Positions 46,301 to 56,828 are shown, counted from the first letter of the stretch. The stretch: DNA of 64,000 bases from Rutidosis leptorrhynchoides (GCF_046630445.1 NC_092333.1:7723501-7787500), one strand, 5' to 3'. Numbers and translations: made by a program. Notes: generated by a model from the letters alone, not told the origin.

Positions 46301-46491
46301 AGGAGGGGATTCGTCTACCGGCATTTGGACTAGCCACTTACAAGATGCATGGAGACGTATGGATACCGGGTGGGAATGGTAAGGATCAAGAAAAGCTTGT
46401 TTCACTTTTGAACGTTGCGGGATGTTGGCTAAAGCAATTGAACGTACAACACCATGATTTTAACTACTTTGTCAGTTATCGACATGGTTGA
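43312..46491 (+). CDS. DUF789-family protein, six exons (about 309 aa)
   Basis: Exons: 43312-43383, 43477-43697, 45030-45243, 45416-45501, 46059-46150, and 46247 (or 46223)-46491. All introns are GT-AG, the phases agree, and the total is divisible by three. The protein begins [20 protein letters not shown] and contains the DUF789 hallmarks [19 protein letters not shown] and [12 protein letters not shown], a Ser/Glu/Asp-rich linker, [19 protein letters not shown], the block [19 protein letters not shown] followed by [10 protein letters not shown], and [16 protein letters not shown] near the end. This is a plant-wide family of unknown biochemical function, so none is assigned. Two acceptors are possible for the last exon, both in frame. 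It is the only convincing host gene here. Intron 2 is unusual (see findings). Confidence 0.88.
44592..44699 (+). pseudogene. Duplicate of exon 3 start inside intron 2 of the DUF789 gene
   Basis: This stretch repeats 44926-45062: GTGAAAATGA, CTATCTTC, CCATT, GTATTCGTT, then ACTAATAATGATCCTGCT, the acceptor-like CTATAG and GGAAGAAAC to GGGATTCGTG. After that the copy ends in TGA in the gene's frame. If spliced in, it would truncate the protein. Confidence 0.75.
44844..44926. repeat. 83-bp inverted-repeat element (MITE-like) in intron 2
   Basis: CAACTGGTTAATT at the left end and AATTAACCAGTTG at the right end are a perfect 13-base inverted repeat. The centre holds another palindrome (CTAATCAAATTTGATTAG). 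Size and structure fit a tiny MITE or a stable hairpin; no clear target duplication is visible. Confidence 0.55.
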
Positions 46492-47989
46492 CAACCAAGT
46501 AAAGACGGCCTTTCTCAAAGATTCGAGTAAACTCACTAGTGAGTGATATGAGACTGACTTATACATGTCTTTTGACTTCTTCTTTTGTCCTTTTGGGTTC
46601 TTTTTTGGCACATATAGGGAGGAATAAGGGAGAGGATATTAGGATACCAGTGTTGGTTCTGTTTTTGCTCTTGGATTCCTTAGTGTCAAATTAGATGTTT
46701 TTAGAAACTTATGAAGCTGTGGGATTTTGTATATGTTAAATGAGGGCTCCGTTAATTTTCTTAAGGTCTCACTATGTACATTGTGGTGTTTTATTTAAAG
46801 TTTGGAATAGCGTTAACTTTTATATTATGTAGGTTTTGTATAAAAGAGTGCATTAGATTTGTGTTTTTGGGTAATTAGAAAAATGTATAGCGATAAGACG
46901 TTAAGAGTGTGTTAGAGCACGAGGTGTTCTTGTCCATTTTTCGATGTCCATTTCAAGGTCGAAAATGGACCTAAATTGATTAAATTGGAGTCTCGTTCGG
47001 TGTCATTGGTTCAAAGTTTTGGTGGAAAAAAAAATATGACGTGTACCAATAAAAATATAGAATAATTAGAAAAGAAAAAAAAAAAGATCACCCTTGGAAT
47101 ACCGACGATGGACAATCGACGCCGGAATAGACATCAAGCGACGGTGGGCCGGTATCCATTTAAGAGGATACGTCGATCTCGACGATGGGTCCTACTCAGG
47201 ACACTCACTGCTCTTTGGATTAAAGGTACGGGGTACGAGGAAATGCGTAAAATAAATATAAGCCATATAAATTTCAGGTTGTTAAAAAGATTTTTTCAAA
47301 CTTTAAATAATGGATTTAGGTTGTGTGCCACCGCTTCTAAGAGATCATGGGCCAAAGGCGAAAAAGACGGTAATGAAACAATTTTTTTTCCTTCAGTTGT
47401 CATAAGAATGGATTAGGTTCCTAGTCTAAGTCAAGAAATTCAAAATCCATTGTCAAAAAATATCCTACTACGGGACAAAAAGCAAGGAAGGAATGCCACT
47501 TTAAAAAAGTATTTTTTAGTTCAATCATCCGCCGAAGCGAATCATTTGAAATTGCCAAGCCAATAAGTAGAAGGGCAAGATGACCACAGAGAAAAACATT
47601 CTCGAAGGAAAGTGGCTCAATTCAATGTCTTATGCATCAGTGACATTCGAGTGAAAGCAATAAATCAGTGGCCAAGAATCATCGATTTTCATGAAAAAAT
47701 GAGCAACATATAAATACGTCATCCAAAGTACTTCATAGTTTTTAAAACTATCAAAGATTTTATAGTTTAGCAGTATTTGAAGAGCCTTTGAACTAAAGAG
47801 GTTATTCACGCCCCATTATGTTTGTGTGTGAGTTGTCGTTCGAAAAAAGTACGAAATAGTTAAAACTAAGCCAGGAGCTTATAAAACGTTAACTTACGTT
47901 ATTTCCTCTTATATTATATACAAATTATTATTTTCTTTGTCCTTATATGTCAAGTTACATATTTAAACTCTATGTTGTTAACTAAACAC

Positions 47990-48320
47990 CTATAAAACTA
48001 CTACAAGTTGAAACGGCTTTAGTTTCGTCACTAACAACATAAAACTCGTCACTATGACGAAAACAGATTGTTCACGTCTCGTCATTATAAATGCATCACG
48101 AGACACTATTAAAGACCATAATGATAAAGCCGGTCACTATATTGATCATTTGTTAGGTTAACAATATCGTATAGTGACTAAGGTTCAGTGATAACTTTTT
48201 AAATTGTAATTAAATAGCATTATTGGGGATCAAAGAATAAGTTTTTAATTGTAATAAAATAGTATTATTGGGGTTCATAGAATAAGTCGTCACTAAAGTA
48301 ATCATAAATCATCATTTTTT
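47990..48320. mobile_element. Possible degenerate CACTA-type terminal region
   Basis: ACTACAAGTTGAAACGGCTTTAGT resembles plant CACTA termini (CACTACAAGAAA...), and short CGTCACTA or TCGTCACTATGACG units recur behind it, like subterminal repeats. A 45-base tandem duplication (AATTGTAATTAAATAG... then AATTGTAATAAAATAG...) lies at 48204-48286. No transposase and no clean opposite end are seen. Confidence 0.3.
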
Positions 48321-48989
48321 TTTTTTGTTAGTGAACATAAGTTCAACTTACGGAGTATCTTTAAATATAAGTACCGTAAAAAAAATTCACCTATAAGCGT
48401 TTGACTTTAGCTATCAACTATTTTTGCTAATCACACCATTAGAGTTCATTCTTATGCTTATCTATTTATCAATTAGCAATTTAGCATACACTCTACGAGC
48501 AGTTCTTTACAGAGTTGAAGCATTCTTAAAAATAACTTGTTGCTCATTATTTATTTTCCTGTGTTGTGAGAGAGACGGGTTTAGACGAAATTAAGATGGA
48601 ATAACTAATTTTGTAATGAATGTTCTTGGATCGTTGTATACCACTAAAAAATTTAAATTTCATTACACGAATGATTTTCTTTTAACGACGGTTAGGAGTT
48701 ACTGACAGAATCCGCATGTGATGTTGGAAGCCACTCACACGATTATTTTTTGGGACAAACATTACAGTCATACCGCCCATCACTCGATCAGGAGGAACTT
48801 GCATGGCGAATCCATACGGATATCGCGTGTGATAAAACCCGCTCAGTTGTGGTTCGAATGCAAGACGTTCGCAACCTCCAAGGCCCATGAAATTCGCGGG
48901 TAATCTCAGTAGAAATATTTTATAGCTCATGGCAGGAGGGCGGGGGCCCTAGTGGATTTTTTTTAGTGTAAAAATGTTGGGTTTTTTGA

Positions 48990-49150
48990 CTTTGCCCCAG
49001 GTGGATTTTTTTTTGCCCCAAAACCTACATATTTTGCCTCAAAACCTTCAACTTTTGCCCCAAATTCTCCAACTTTTGCCCAAAATCTTCAAATTTTGCC
49101 CCAAAATCTCCAACTTTGCCCCAAAATCTTCAAATTTTGTCCAAAAAAAT
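48990..49150. repeat. Minisatellite TTTTGCCCCAAAATCTTCAAA
   Basis: About eight imperfect 19-21 base units of TTTTGCCCCAAAATCTTCAA, flanked on both sides by T-run plus GCCCC phrases. Confidence 0.85.
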
Positions 49151-49291
49151 TGCTACGGTTTAAATTTTTTTTTTGCCCCCGGTGAAAAATCCTAGTTTCG
49201 CCTCTGGTTCATGGAGATCGAACCCCTAAAATTTCTTATGGAAAGTCAAGTCATCACTAATAGACACTGACGTTCATTACAGGAAGGGTAT

Positions 49292-49318
49292 AATACTCCC
49301 TCCGTCCTAATTTAATTG
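49292..49318. mobile_element. Solitary MITE-like terminus (Stowaway-type)
   Basis: TACTCCCTCCGTCCTAATTTA matches the common terminal repeat of plant Stowaway MITEs, including the TA at the edge. I could not find the inverted partner downstream, so the element is truncated or fragmentary. Confidence 0.4.
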
Positions 49319-49647
49319 TTTTCAAATAAAAAATACACAGTTTAAGGAAATATCATAAAAGTACTGTATTTTCTGTATACCTTTCAATTTTACCATTCAT
49401 TTTTTTCTTCTTCTTTAATCATGTTCACATAAATTAATGGTATAATAGAGCTTCATTTTATATTGTTTATTTATAAAAATAAATAATTAAATTGAATTAT
49501 TCAAAAATAAAATAATGAATAATAAATTATCTAGAGAGTGAATAGTATCAAAATGAAATGCATTAGTAAATCTTCAATTATTTTTAACTAGTTGTGGAGC
49601 TTTCGCTTCGCGCCGGAGGCTCCGTTTTAAATGCGAGTTAAAAAAAA

Positions 49648-49850
49648 GTCTTGATCTATTTTGTAAAAAAGAATTTTTTTCGACATCTAACATTGAAGGG
49701 TTGTTCCTTTTGTGAAAGTTTTTTCTTTTAGCGTTCGGGTTTTTTTTTTTTTTTTTAAAAGTTAGTTGATCTATTTTGTAAAAAAAATATTTTTCGACAT
49801 CTTTTGGTAGCATTGAAGGGTTGTTCATTTTACGAAAGTTGCTTCTTTTA
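49648..49850. repeat. Direct repeat of about 80 bp, two copies
   Basis: TTGATCTATTTTGTAAAAAA, TTTTTCGACATC, and CATTGAAGGGTTGTTC with GAAAGTT(T/G)(T/C)TTCTTTTA(G/T)CGTT occur in the same order at about 49651-49735 and 49767-49855. Confidence 0.75.
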
Positions 49851-50764
49851 TCGTTGGAGACAAAAAAAAATGTAGCACAATAGTAGCGTGGTGGGTGTTA
49901 TTATTCAGTATTTTTGGTGTTAGTGATGAGATAAATAATATTTTAGAATATAGGTATAAAATGAGGGGTTCGATTGTATTTTAATGGAAGTTAGGGGTTA
50001 GGTGTGTGAAAAATAAAAAATTAAATATTACTATTTATAATTAATAAGACAGTAATTTTATTATTAAGGGATTGGTGGATAAGATACATGTACCACCATT
50101 CCACGTTAACACGTATATCCGTTACAACTCACTTACACGAGGGGCCCACTCTTCTTCCTTGTCGACTTAAGTCACTTTAACCAAACTAGATAAGTTTAGA
50201 TCGTAAATTCGTAATGATATCATTAAAAACAATATACAGTAAGGAGTAATAATTTTGGGGGCACCTGTACGAAACTTTGTATAATGTATATTTGAGCAAA
50301 AAAAAAAAAAAAATTTCTCTTTAAATGTTACGTAGTATTAACTTCACCAAATGTATGTAGAGATCGATTTGAAAACAATAAAAATCAAGAGAATTAATTG
50401 CTTGATTCTATTATATTGTAGATAAAGATAAAGATGAAGATCTAATCTTATAGGAGCAAGGTTGTAAAAGTCGCGAGTCGATGACGCATCGGTCGAGACC
50501 TAAAAAAAACGCGTCAACTGAGTCGGGGACGCATAGGTCGTTGACCAACGTTGACTTTATTAATAGGTACTTAAATATATATTTATAGATGTATAAAATA
50601 GTTGATTCTGTACTATAAGTATCTTAAATAAGGACTTGAATTTAAATACAATCTAATTTCAAACTCAATTAATGTTACCGAATACATAATCAGTAAGGAC
50701 ACAGAGAAAAGAGCGGCCCAAAAAATGAAAACAAATCCTAATTTTCAAACATATCACATCTTGA

Positions 50765-50850
50765 CAAAAATTTGACCGTTTTTGACCAACTTTGACCGTC
50801 TTTGACAGATTTTGACCGAAATTTTAGCTTTGACCGTCTTTTGAGTCGTT
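50765..50850. repeat. TTTGACCGT short tandem repeats
   Basis: TTTGACCGT(C/T)TTTGAC(C/A) and variants repeat with a period of about 10-12 bases, flanked at 50470-50550 and 50880-50935 by CG-rich phrases (GACGCATCGACCGACGCG) of unknown origin. Confidence 0.65.
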
Positions 50851-51721
50851 TTCAGAAAAAAACGGAACGTAGAACCAAAAAAAAGACGCATCGACCGACG
50901 CGCCGGCCAAGTCGGCCGACAAGCAAAGTCTATGAAGTTGAATATCAAAATTTTGAATTATTCAATTACTCTTCGATTGTTCTCAATGATTCGCGAACAA
51001 TTATATGTAAGTAGGTACATATACTATAACTTGAAAACATAACAAAATGTTAAGTAAATGATACTGTGCATTAAACTTATTGGTTTGATTATCTGATTGA
51101 TATATTCAACTACGGAATTAAAAGATTATGCCAAACGATTGAATCAAAAGATATTTAATGAGTCCCTTAAGGATTATGTTATTATTACGGGTCTCTGTTG
51201 TGAGGTCCACGTTGATTTGGGAAATCATTCATTCTTAACGGTATTCGGAATAAATGGTAAAGTGTTTGTTTAAATAACGTAATTTGGACACATACAATAA
51301 TAAGGAATATTAACTGTTGGAATTAGATATATGAATAACTTGCGATATGTATTTTAAAACGTGTTTATTAATATTGAAAATATATATTTAACAATACGAT
51401 AAAATATAATATTAACTTGGTCATAAAAACGAATTGTTATTATATATATATATTAACAAATAGTGACACGATGATTTATAGAAGTAAATGACCAAAACAC
51501 TCGAAAGTTTAAGATATACTTTGAGTGGTATAGTTTAGGGATAATTTAAGGCTATATTTTGACAAAGGTACGTGACACGAAACGTAAAATGCAAATTTTC
51601 TCAGCGTACGAAAGGACATTTGAAAAACCGAAACCGGAACATAAGTCGAGTGATGACGTACGACTTATCAGAACAAAAATTACAAGTCAACTATGTAGTG
51701 ACCCGAACTTTTCCATGTTTA

Positions 51722-51726
<5 letters not shown>

Positions 51727-51804
<78 letters not shown>
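51727..51804. repeat. AT microsatellite, expanded, in 5' LTR of F
   Basis: About 78 bases of AT dinucleotides. The 3' LTR has only about 14 at the same place (61780-61794). Confidence 0.95.
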
Positions 51805-51808
<4 letters not shown>

Positions 51809-54800
51809 TGAAATTGTTATTTACATGATTAAGTGTTTCCAACATGTTAAGCAATCAAACTTGTTAAGACTTGATTAATTGAAATAGGTTTCATATAGAC
51901 AATTGACCACCCAAGTTGACCGGTGATTCACGAACGTTAAAACTTGTAAAAACTATACGATGACATATATATGGTTATATATATAGTTAACATGATTTTA
52001 TTATAAGTATGTATCTCATTAGGTATTTTAACAATGAGTTATATACATAAAAATGAGACTATTAATTTAAGAAACTCGAAAACGATATATATAACGATTA
52101 TCGTTATAACAATGTCTTACTAGGTACATATGAATCATATTAAGATATTGATACACTTGGTTAATTATGTTAAATGATAAGTAAATATATTATTAAGTGT
52201 ATTAACAATGAAATACATATGTAAAAATAAGACTACTAACTTAATGATTTCGAAACGAGACATATATGTAACGATTTCATTGTAACGACATTTAACTGTA
52301 TATATATCATACTAAGATATATTATATATCATAATATCATGATCATATAACAATTTAACATCTCATTTGTTATAATAAACAATGGGTTAACTACATTCAA
52401 CAAGATCGTTAACCTAAAGGTTTCAAAACAACATTTACATGTAACGACTAACGATGACTTAACGACTCAGTTAAAATGTATATACATGTAGTGTTTTAAT
52501 ATGTATTAATACACTTTTGAAAGACTTCAAGACACTTATCAAAATACTTTTACTTAACAAAAATTCTTACAATTACATCCTCGTTCAGTTTCATCAACAA
52601 TTCTACTCGTATGCACCCGTATTCGTACTCGAATACACAGCTTTTAGATGTATGTACTATTGGTATATACACTCCAATGATCAGCTCTTAGCAGCCCATG
52701 TGAGTCACCTAACACATGTGGGAACCATCATTTGGCAACTAGCATGAAATATCTCATAAAATTATAAAAATATGAGTAATCATTCATGACTTATTTACAT
52801 GAAAATAAAATTACATATCCTTTATATCTAATCCATACACCAACGACCAAAAACATCTACAAACACTTTCATTCTTCAATTTTCTTCATCTAATTGATCT
52901 CTCTCAAGTTCTATCTTCAAGTTCTAAGTGTTCTTCATAAATTCCAAAAGTTCTAGTTTCATAAAATCAAGAATACTTCCAATATTGCAAGTTTACTTCC
53001 AAGTTTTCTAAATCCATTCCAAGTAATCATCCAAGATCAAGAAACCTTTGTTACTTACAGTAGGTTATCTTTCTAATACAAGGTAATAATCATATTCAAA
53101 CTTTAATTCAATTTCTATAACTATAACAATCTTATTTCGAGTGAAAATCTTACTTGAAATTGTTTTCGTGTCATGATTCTGCTTCAAGAACTTTCAAGCC
53201 ATCCAAGGATCCTTTGAAGCTAGATCTATTTTTCTCATTTCCAGTAGGTTTATCCAAGGAACTTGAGGTAGTAATGATGTTCATAACATCATTCGTTTCA
53301 TACATATAAAGCTATCTTATTCGAAGGTTTAAACTTGTAATCACTAGAACATAGTTTAGTTAATTCTAAACTTGTTCGCAAATAAAAGTTAATCCTTCTA
53401 ACTTGACTTTTAAAATCAACTAAACACATGTTCTATATATATATTATATTCTAACTTAATGATTTAAAACCTGGAAACACGAAAAACACCGTAAAACCGG
53501 ATTTACGCCGTCGTAGTAACACCGCGGGCTGTTTTGGGTTAGTTAATTAAAAACTATGATAAACTTTAATTTAAAAGTTGTTATTCTGAGAAAATGATTT
53601 TTATTATGAACATGAAACTATATCCAAAAATTATGGTTAAACTCAAAGTGGAAGTATGTTTTCTAAAATGGTCATCTAGACGTCGTTCTTTCGACTGAAA
53701 TGACTACCTTTACAAAAATGACTTGTAACTTATTTTTCCGACTATAAACCTATACTTTTTCTGTTTAGATTCATAAAATAGAGTTCAATATGAAACCATA
53801 GCAATTTGATTCACTCAAAACGGATTTAAAATGAAGAAGTTATGGGTAAAACAAGATTGGATAATTTTTCTCATTTTAGCTACGTGAAAATTGGTAACAA
53901 ATCTATTCCAACCATAACTTAATCAACTTGTATTGTATATTATGTAATCTTGAGATACCATAGACACGTATACAATGTTTCGACCTATCATGTCGACACA
54001 TCTATATATATTTCGGAACAACCATAGACACTCTATATGTGAATGTTAGAGTTAGCTATACAGGGTTGAGGTTGATTCCAAAATATATATAGTTTGAGTT
54101 GTGATCAATACTGAGATACGTATACACTGGGTCGTGGATTGATTCAAGATAATATTTATCGATTTATTTATGTACATCTAACTGTGGACAACTAGTTGTA
54201 GGTTACTAACGAGGACAGCTGACTTAATAAACTTAAAACATCAAAATATATTAAAAGTGTTGTAAATATATTTTGAACATACTTTGATATATATGTATAT
54301 ATTGTTATAGGTTCGTGAATCAACCGGTGGCCAAGTCTTACTTCCCGACGAAGTAAAAATCTGTGAAAGTGAGTTATAGTCCCACTTTTAAAATCAAATA
54401 TTTTTGGGATGAGAATACATGCAGGTTTTATAAATGATTTACAAAATAGACACAAGTACGTGAAACTACATTCTATGGTTGAATTATCAAATTCGAATAT
54501 GCCCCTTTTTATTAAGTCTGGTAATCTAAGAATTAGGGAACAGACACCATAATTGACGCGAATCCTAAAGATAGATCTATTGGGCCTAGCAAACCCCATC
54601 CAAAGTACCGGATGCTTTAGTACTTCGAAATTTATATCATATCCGAAGGGTGTCCCGGAATGATGGGGATATTCTTATATATGCATCTTGTTAATGTCGG
54701 TTACCAGGTGTTCACCATATGAATGATTTTTATCTCTATGTATGGGATGTGTATTGAAATATGAAATCTTGTGGTCTATTGTTACGATTTGATATATATA

Positions 54801-54815
54801 GGTTAAACCTATAAC

Positions 54816-54885
54816 TCACCAACATTTTTGTTGATGTTTAAAGCATGTTTATTCTCAGGTGAATACTAAGAGCTTCCGCTGTTGC
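54816..54885 (+). promoter_or_regulatory. Conserved leader hairpin and CTCAG|GT module, element F
   Basis: CAACA TTTT TGTTG (54820-54833) is followed by CATGTTTATTCTCAGGTGAATAC, a good 5' splice donor match (CAG|GTGAAT), and GCTTCCGCTG. It is the same module as in A, B, C and D. Confidence 0.5.
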
Positions 54886-55198
54886 ATACTAAAATAAGGA
54901 CAAGATTTGGAGTCCATGTTTGTATGATATTGCGTAAAAACTGCATTCAAGAAACTGATTTCGATGTAACATATTTGTATTGTAAACCATTATGTAGTGG
55001 TCGTGTGTAAACAGGATATTTTAGATTATCATTTAATCTACGTAAAGCTTTTTAAACCTTTATTTATGAAATAAAGGTTATAGTTTGTTTTAAAAATGAA
55101 TGCAGTCTTTGAAAAACGTCTCATATAGAGGTCAAAACATCGCAACGAAATCAATTAATATGGAACGTTTTTAATCAATAAGAACGGGACATTTCAGT

Positions 55199-55210
55199 TG
55201 GTATCCGAGC
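55199..55210 (+). promoter_or_regulatory. Primer binding site of element F (one mismatch)
   Basis: TGGTATCCGAGC differs by one base from the TGGTATCAGAGC of the other elements. The leader behind it (GCATTAGTGTGTCT, GCATTAGTGAGTCTGGACTT) is clearly related to the C leader. Confidence 0.8.
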
Positions 55211-55405
55211 GTTGGTCTTAGAGAACCAGAAAATTTGCATTAGTGTGTCTTATCGAGTTTGTTAGGATGCATTAGTGAGTCTGGACTTCGACCGTGTTTT
55301 CTTTAAAAATGATTGCTTAGCATTTTTGTTGGAAACTATATATTATTAACATGTATATATTATGTGATATATTAATCTCTTAACATGTTTGATATTGTGT
55401 GATAG

Positions 55406-55996
55406 ATGTCTACCTCTAGCACAAATTCCATTGACTCACCTAATAATAACGAAGAGTCGAATATATATTGGACTGATTCACAAGTTCCCGAAGAAGAACC
55501 GGAAGAAGAATCAGAACCGGAAGAAGAATCAGAACCGGAAGAGGAGGAACCGGAGGAGGAAATAGAACCGGTGGGGGAAATAATAAAACGGTTAAGTAAA
55601 AGAAAATCCTCAACCAACCGACCAAGGTTAATTATGGTCAATGGTGTTTTCGCCAAGGAAGCAAAATATTGGGAGGATTACCAATTCTCCTATGAATCAG
55701 ATTCCGACGAGAATTCCGATGATGTTATAGAAATTACCCCAACTGAATTTAAAAAGGCAAAAGAAAATAATAAGGTAAAGGGCATAAAAATAGAGAAATC
55801 TAATTTCAACCCCGATGAACTTTATATGTATCGTCAACCCCCGAAGCCCTTAAGTTGTAACAATGACCCGGGAACCTCTAAACCACCAGGTTTTTCTAAA
55901 CCGTTGTGGAAAACGACAGCTCGTATTAGAGGAACATCATATATCCCTAGAAACTTGGCAAAACGAACCAAAACCGAAGAAGAAGAAACGAGCTAG
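55406..55996 (+). CDS. Acidic pre-gag ORF1 of element F (196 aa)
   Basis: The start MSTSSTNSIDSPNNNEES lies directly after TTGTGTGATAG, and its Ser/Asn/Asp-rich beginning recalls ORF1 of elements C and E. Residues about 29-56 are a Glu/Pro repeat (EEEPEEESEPEEESEP), followed by a basic block (IIKRLSKRKSS), an aromatic-acidic segment (YWEDYQFSYESDSDENSDD), then IEITPTEFKKAKE and a basic tail. Unlike A and E it shows no obvious C-terminal coiled coil. No family is recognised. The charge pattern suggests an intrinsically disordered, possibly histone- or RNA-binding protein. The frame is intact, implying recent selection or recent insertion. Confidence 0.7.
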   Translation: MSTSSTNSIDSPNNNEESNIYWTDSQVPEEEPEEESEPEEESEPEEEEPEEEIEPVGEIIKRLSKRKSSTNRPRLIMVNGVFAKEAKYWEDYQFSYESDSDENSDDVIEITPTEFKKAKENNKVKGIKIEKSNFNPDELYMYRQPPKPLSCNNDPGTSKPPGFSKPLWKTTARIRGTSYIPRNLAKRTKTEEEETS

Positions 55997-56127
55997 TCGG
56001 AATAAGATAGTTGTATTCGTGTGGTGTAATATATGTAATATAGTGTGCTTATGCTTTATGATATATGTAAAAATTGCTTGTATTAATAAGTATTTTGTTT
56101 TTATGAATCTAACTCTTGTCTATTTTA

Positions 56128-56144
56128 CAGTGTAAAAACACAAA
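56128..56144 (+). promoter_or_regulatory. Splice-acceptor-like site before the F-box ORF
   Basis: TTGTCTATTTTACAG ends 14 bases before the F-box ATG. Together with a donor-like CAG|GT in the LTR leader it could produce a spliced mRNA in which the F-box is the first ORF. Confidence 0.4.
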
Positions 56145-56828
56145 ATGGATAGACAACCCAATATTTTAAGAGACCTACCCGGAGACATGATTGATGAAAT
56201 CTTGTCTAGAGTCGGTCAGAAATCTTCGGCACAACTATTTACGGCGAAATCAGTTTGTAAGACATTCGAAGAACGTTCCAAGAATGTCTTGGTTTATAAG
56301 AGACTTTCGTTTGAAAGATGGGGGATATCACATTGGGAAACCCATAAGTTACGATGTGTTTACTTTGACGCATATATTGCGGGGAACCCAAATGCTATTT
56401 TACACAACGGGTTAAGAAATTATTTTGACTCAATGTATCCGAATATAGGACTTCATGATTTAGAAAAAGCGGCTAACATGCAACATAAAGAAGCATGCTA
56501 TGCTTACGGGTTAGTAATGTTCGCTTCTCACCAAAGTGAGAAAAAGAACATCGGGCTACAACTATTAAACAAAACGTTCCCACAAGTGACGGAGTCGGTA
56601 ATTGGGGTAAGAAATGAGGTTTTTAGGTTATTACGAGACTGTTGGTCATTACGTAACCCTCGTCCCTTTGACGACGTTACAACACGCTGTCTTATCAACG
56701 GCCATAACGGTTATGTTCCACAAGACCAAGGATGGGAAGTAGTCCTAGTAAAACCAGAATGCATGACTTGTTTCTGGACGTATGAATTACGTGTCTTTAT
56801 TGCCTTTGCTGAACGACTTGTGTACTAG
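56145..56828 (+). CDS. F-box protein with Sel1/TPR-like tail, carried by element F (227 aa)
   Basis: The intact frame begins MDRQPNILRDLPGDMIDEIL. Residues about 8-50 are an F-box: the LPxDMIDEILSRVG helix, SVCKTF (the VCK/W-type core), and VYKRLSF. Such domains bind SKP1 and bring substrates to SCF ubiquitin ligases. Residues about 84-150 (ILHNGLRNYFD, GLHDLEKAANMQHKEACYAYGLVMF, GLQLL) match the Sel1-like helical repeat of the plant F-box At1g67623-like group. The C-terminal 60 residues (ending CMTCFWTYELRVFIAFAERLVY) are unassigned. There are no introns, consistent with capture of a processed mRNA. It sits in sense between ORF1 (149 bases away) and gag (341 bases). Its substrate cannot be deduced. 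Confidence 0.85.
   Translation: MDRQPNILRDLPGDMIDEILSRVGQKSSAQLFTAKSVCKTFEERSKNVLVYKRLSFERWGISHWETHKLRCVYFDAYIAGNPNAILHNGLRNYFDSMYPNIGLHDLEKAANMQHKEACYAYGLVMFASHQSEKKNIGLQLLNKTFPQVTESVIGVRNEVFRLLRDCWSLRNPRPFDDVTTRCLINGHNGYVPQDQGWEVVLVKPECMTCFWTYELRVFIAFAERLVY

Larger units (their letters stand above)
46492..51693. other. Intergenic region between the DUF789 gene and element F
   Basis: No supported gene. The first few hundred bases should include the 3' UTR. Items seen: an unconvincing 102-codon frame at 47108-47416, CACTA-like debris near 47990-48320, a GCCCCAAAATCTTCAA minisatellite (48990-49150), a MITE-like CTCCCTCCGTCC end (49292), a duplicated TTGATCTATTTTG block (49648-49850), TTTGACCGT repeats (50765-50850), and otherwise AT-rich unremarkable sequence, including 51000-51693. 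Confidence 0.5.
51694..55196 (+). mobile_element. 5' LTR of element F
   Basis: The LTR runs from TGTAGTGACCCGAAC to GGGACATTTCA (3503 bp). An AT microsatellite (51727-51804) is far longer than in the partner LTR. The promoter-like motif TTGGGATGAGAATACATGC with TTTTATAAAT is at 54404-54436. The block 54640-54870 (CCCGGAATGATGGGGATATTC, GGTTACCAGGTGTTCA) matches the C LTR. Confidence 0.93.

Noticed and set aside
47108..47416. 102-codon basic frame (MDNRRRNRHQATVGRYPF...) as a possible gene.
   Set aside because: No recognisable family, no promoter or intron signals, in a repeat-rich stretch; chance ORF more likely.
48682..48930. A GGTTCGAATGCAAG B-box-like site suggesting a second SINE.
   Set aside because: No A box at the right spacing and no tail; too weak to call.
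52517..52747. 76-codon frame repeated at 62504-62737.
   Set aside because: Repeated only because it lies in both LTRs of F.
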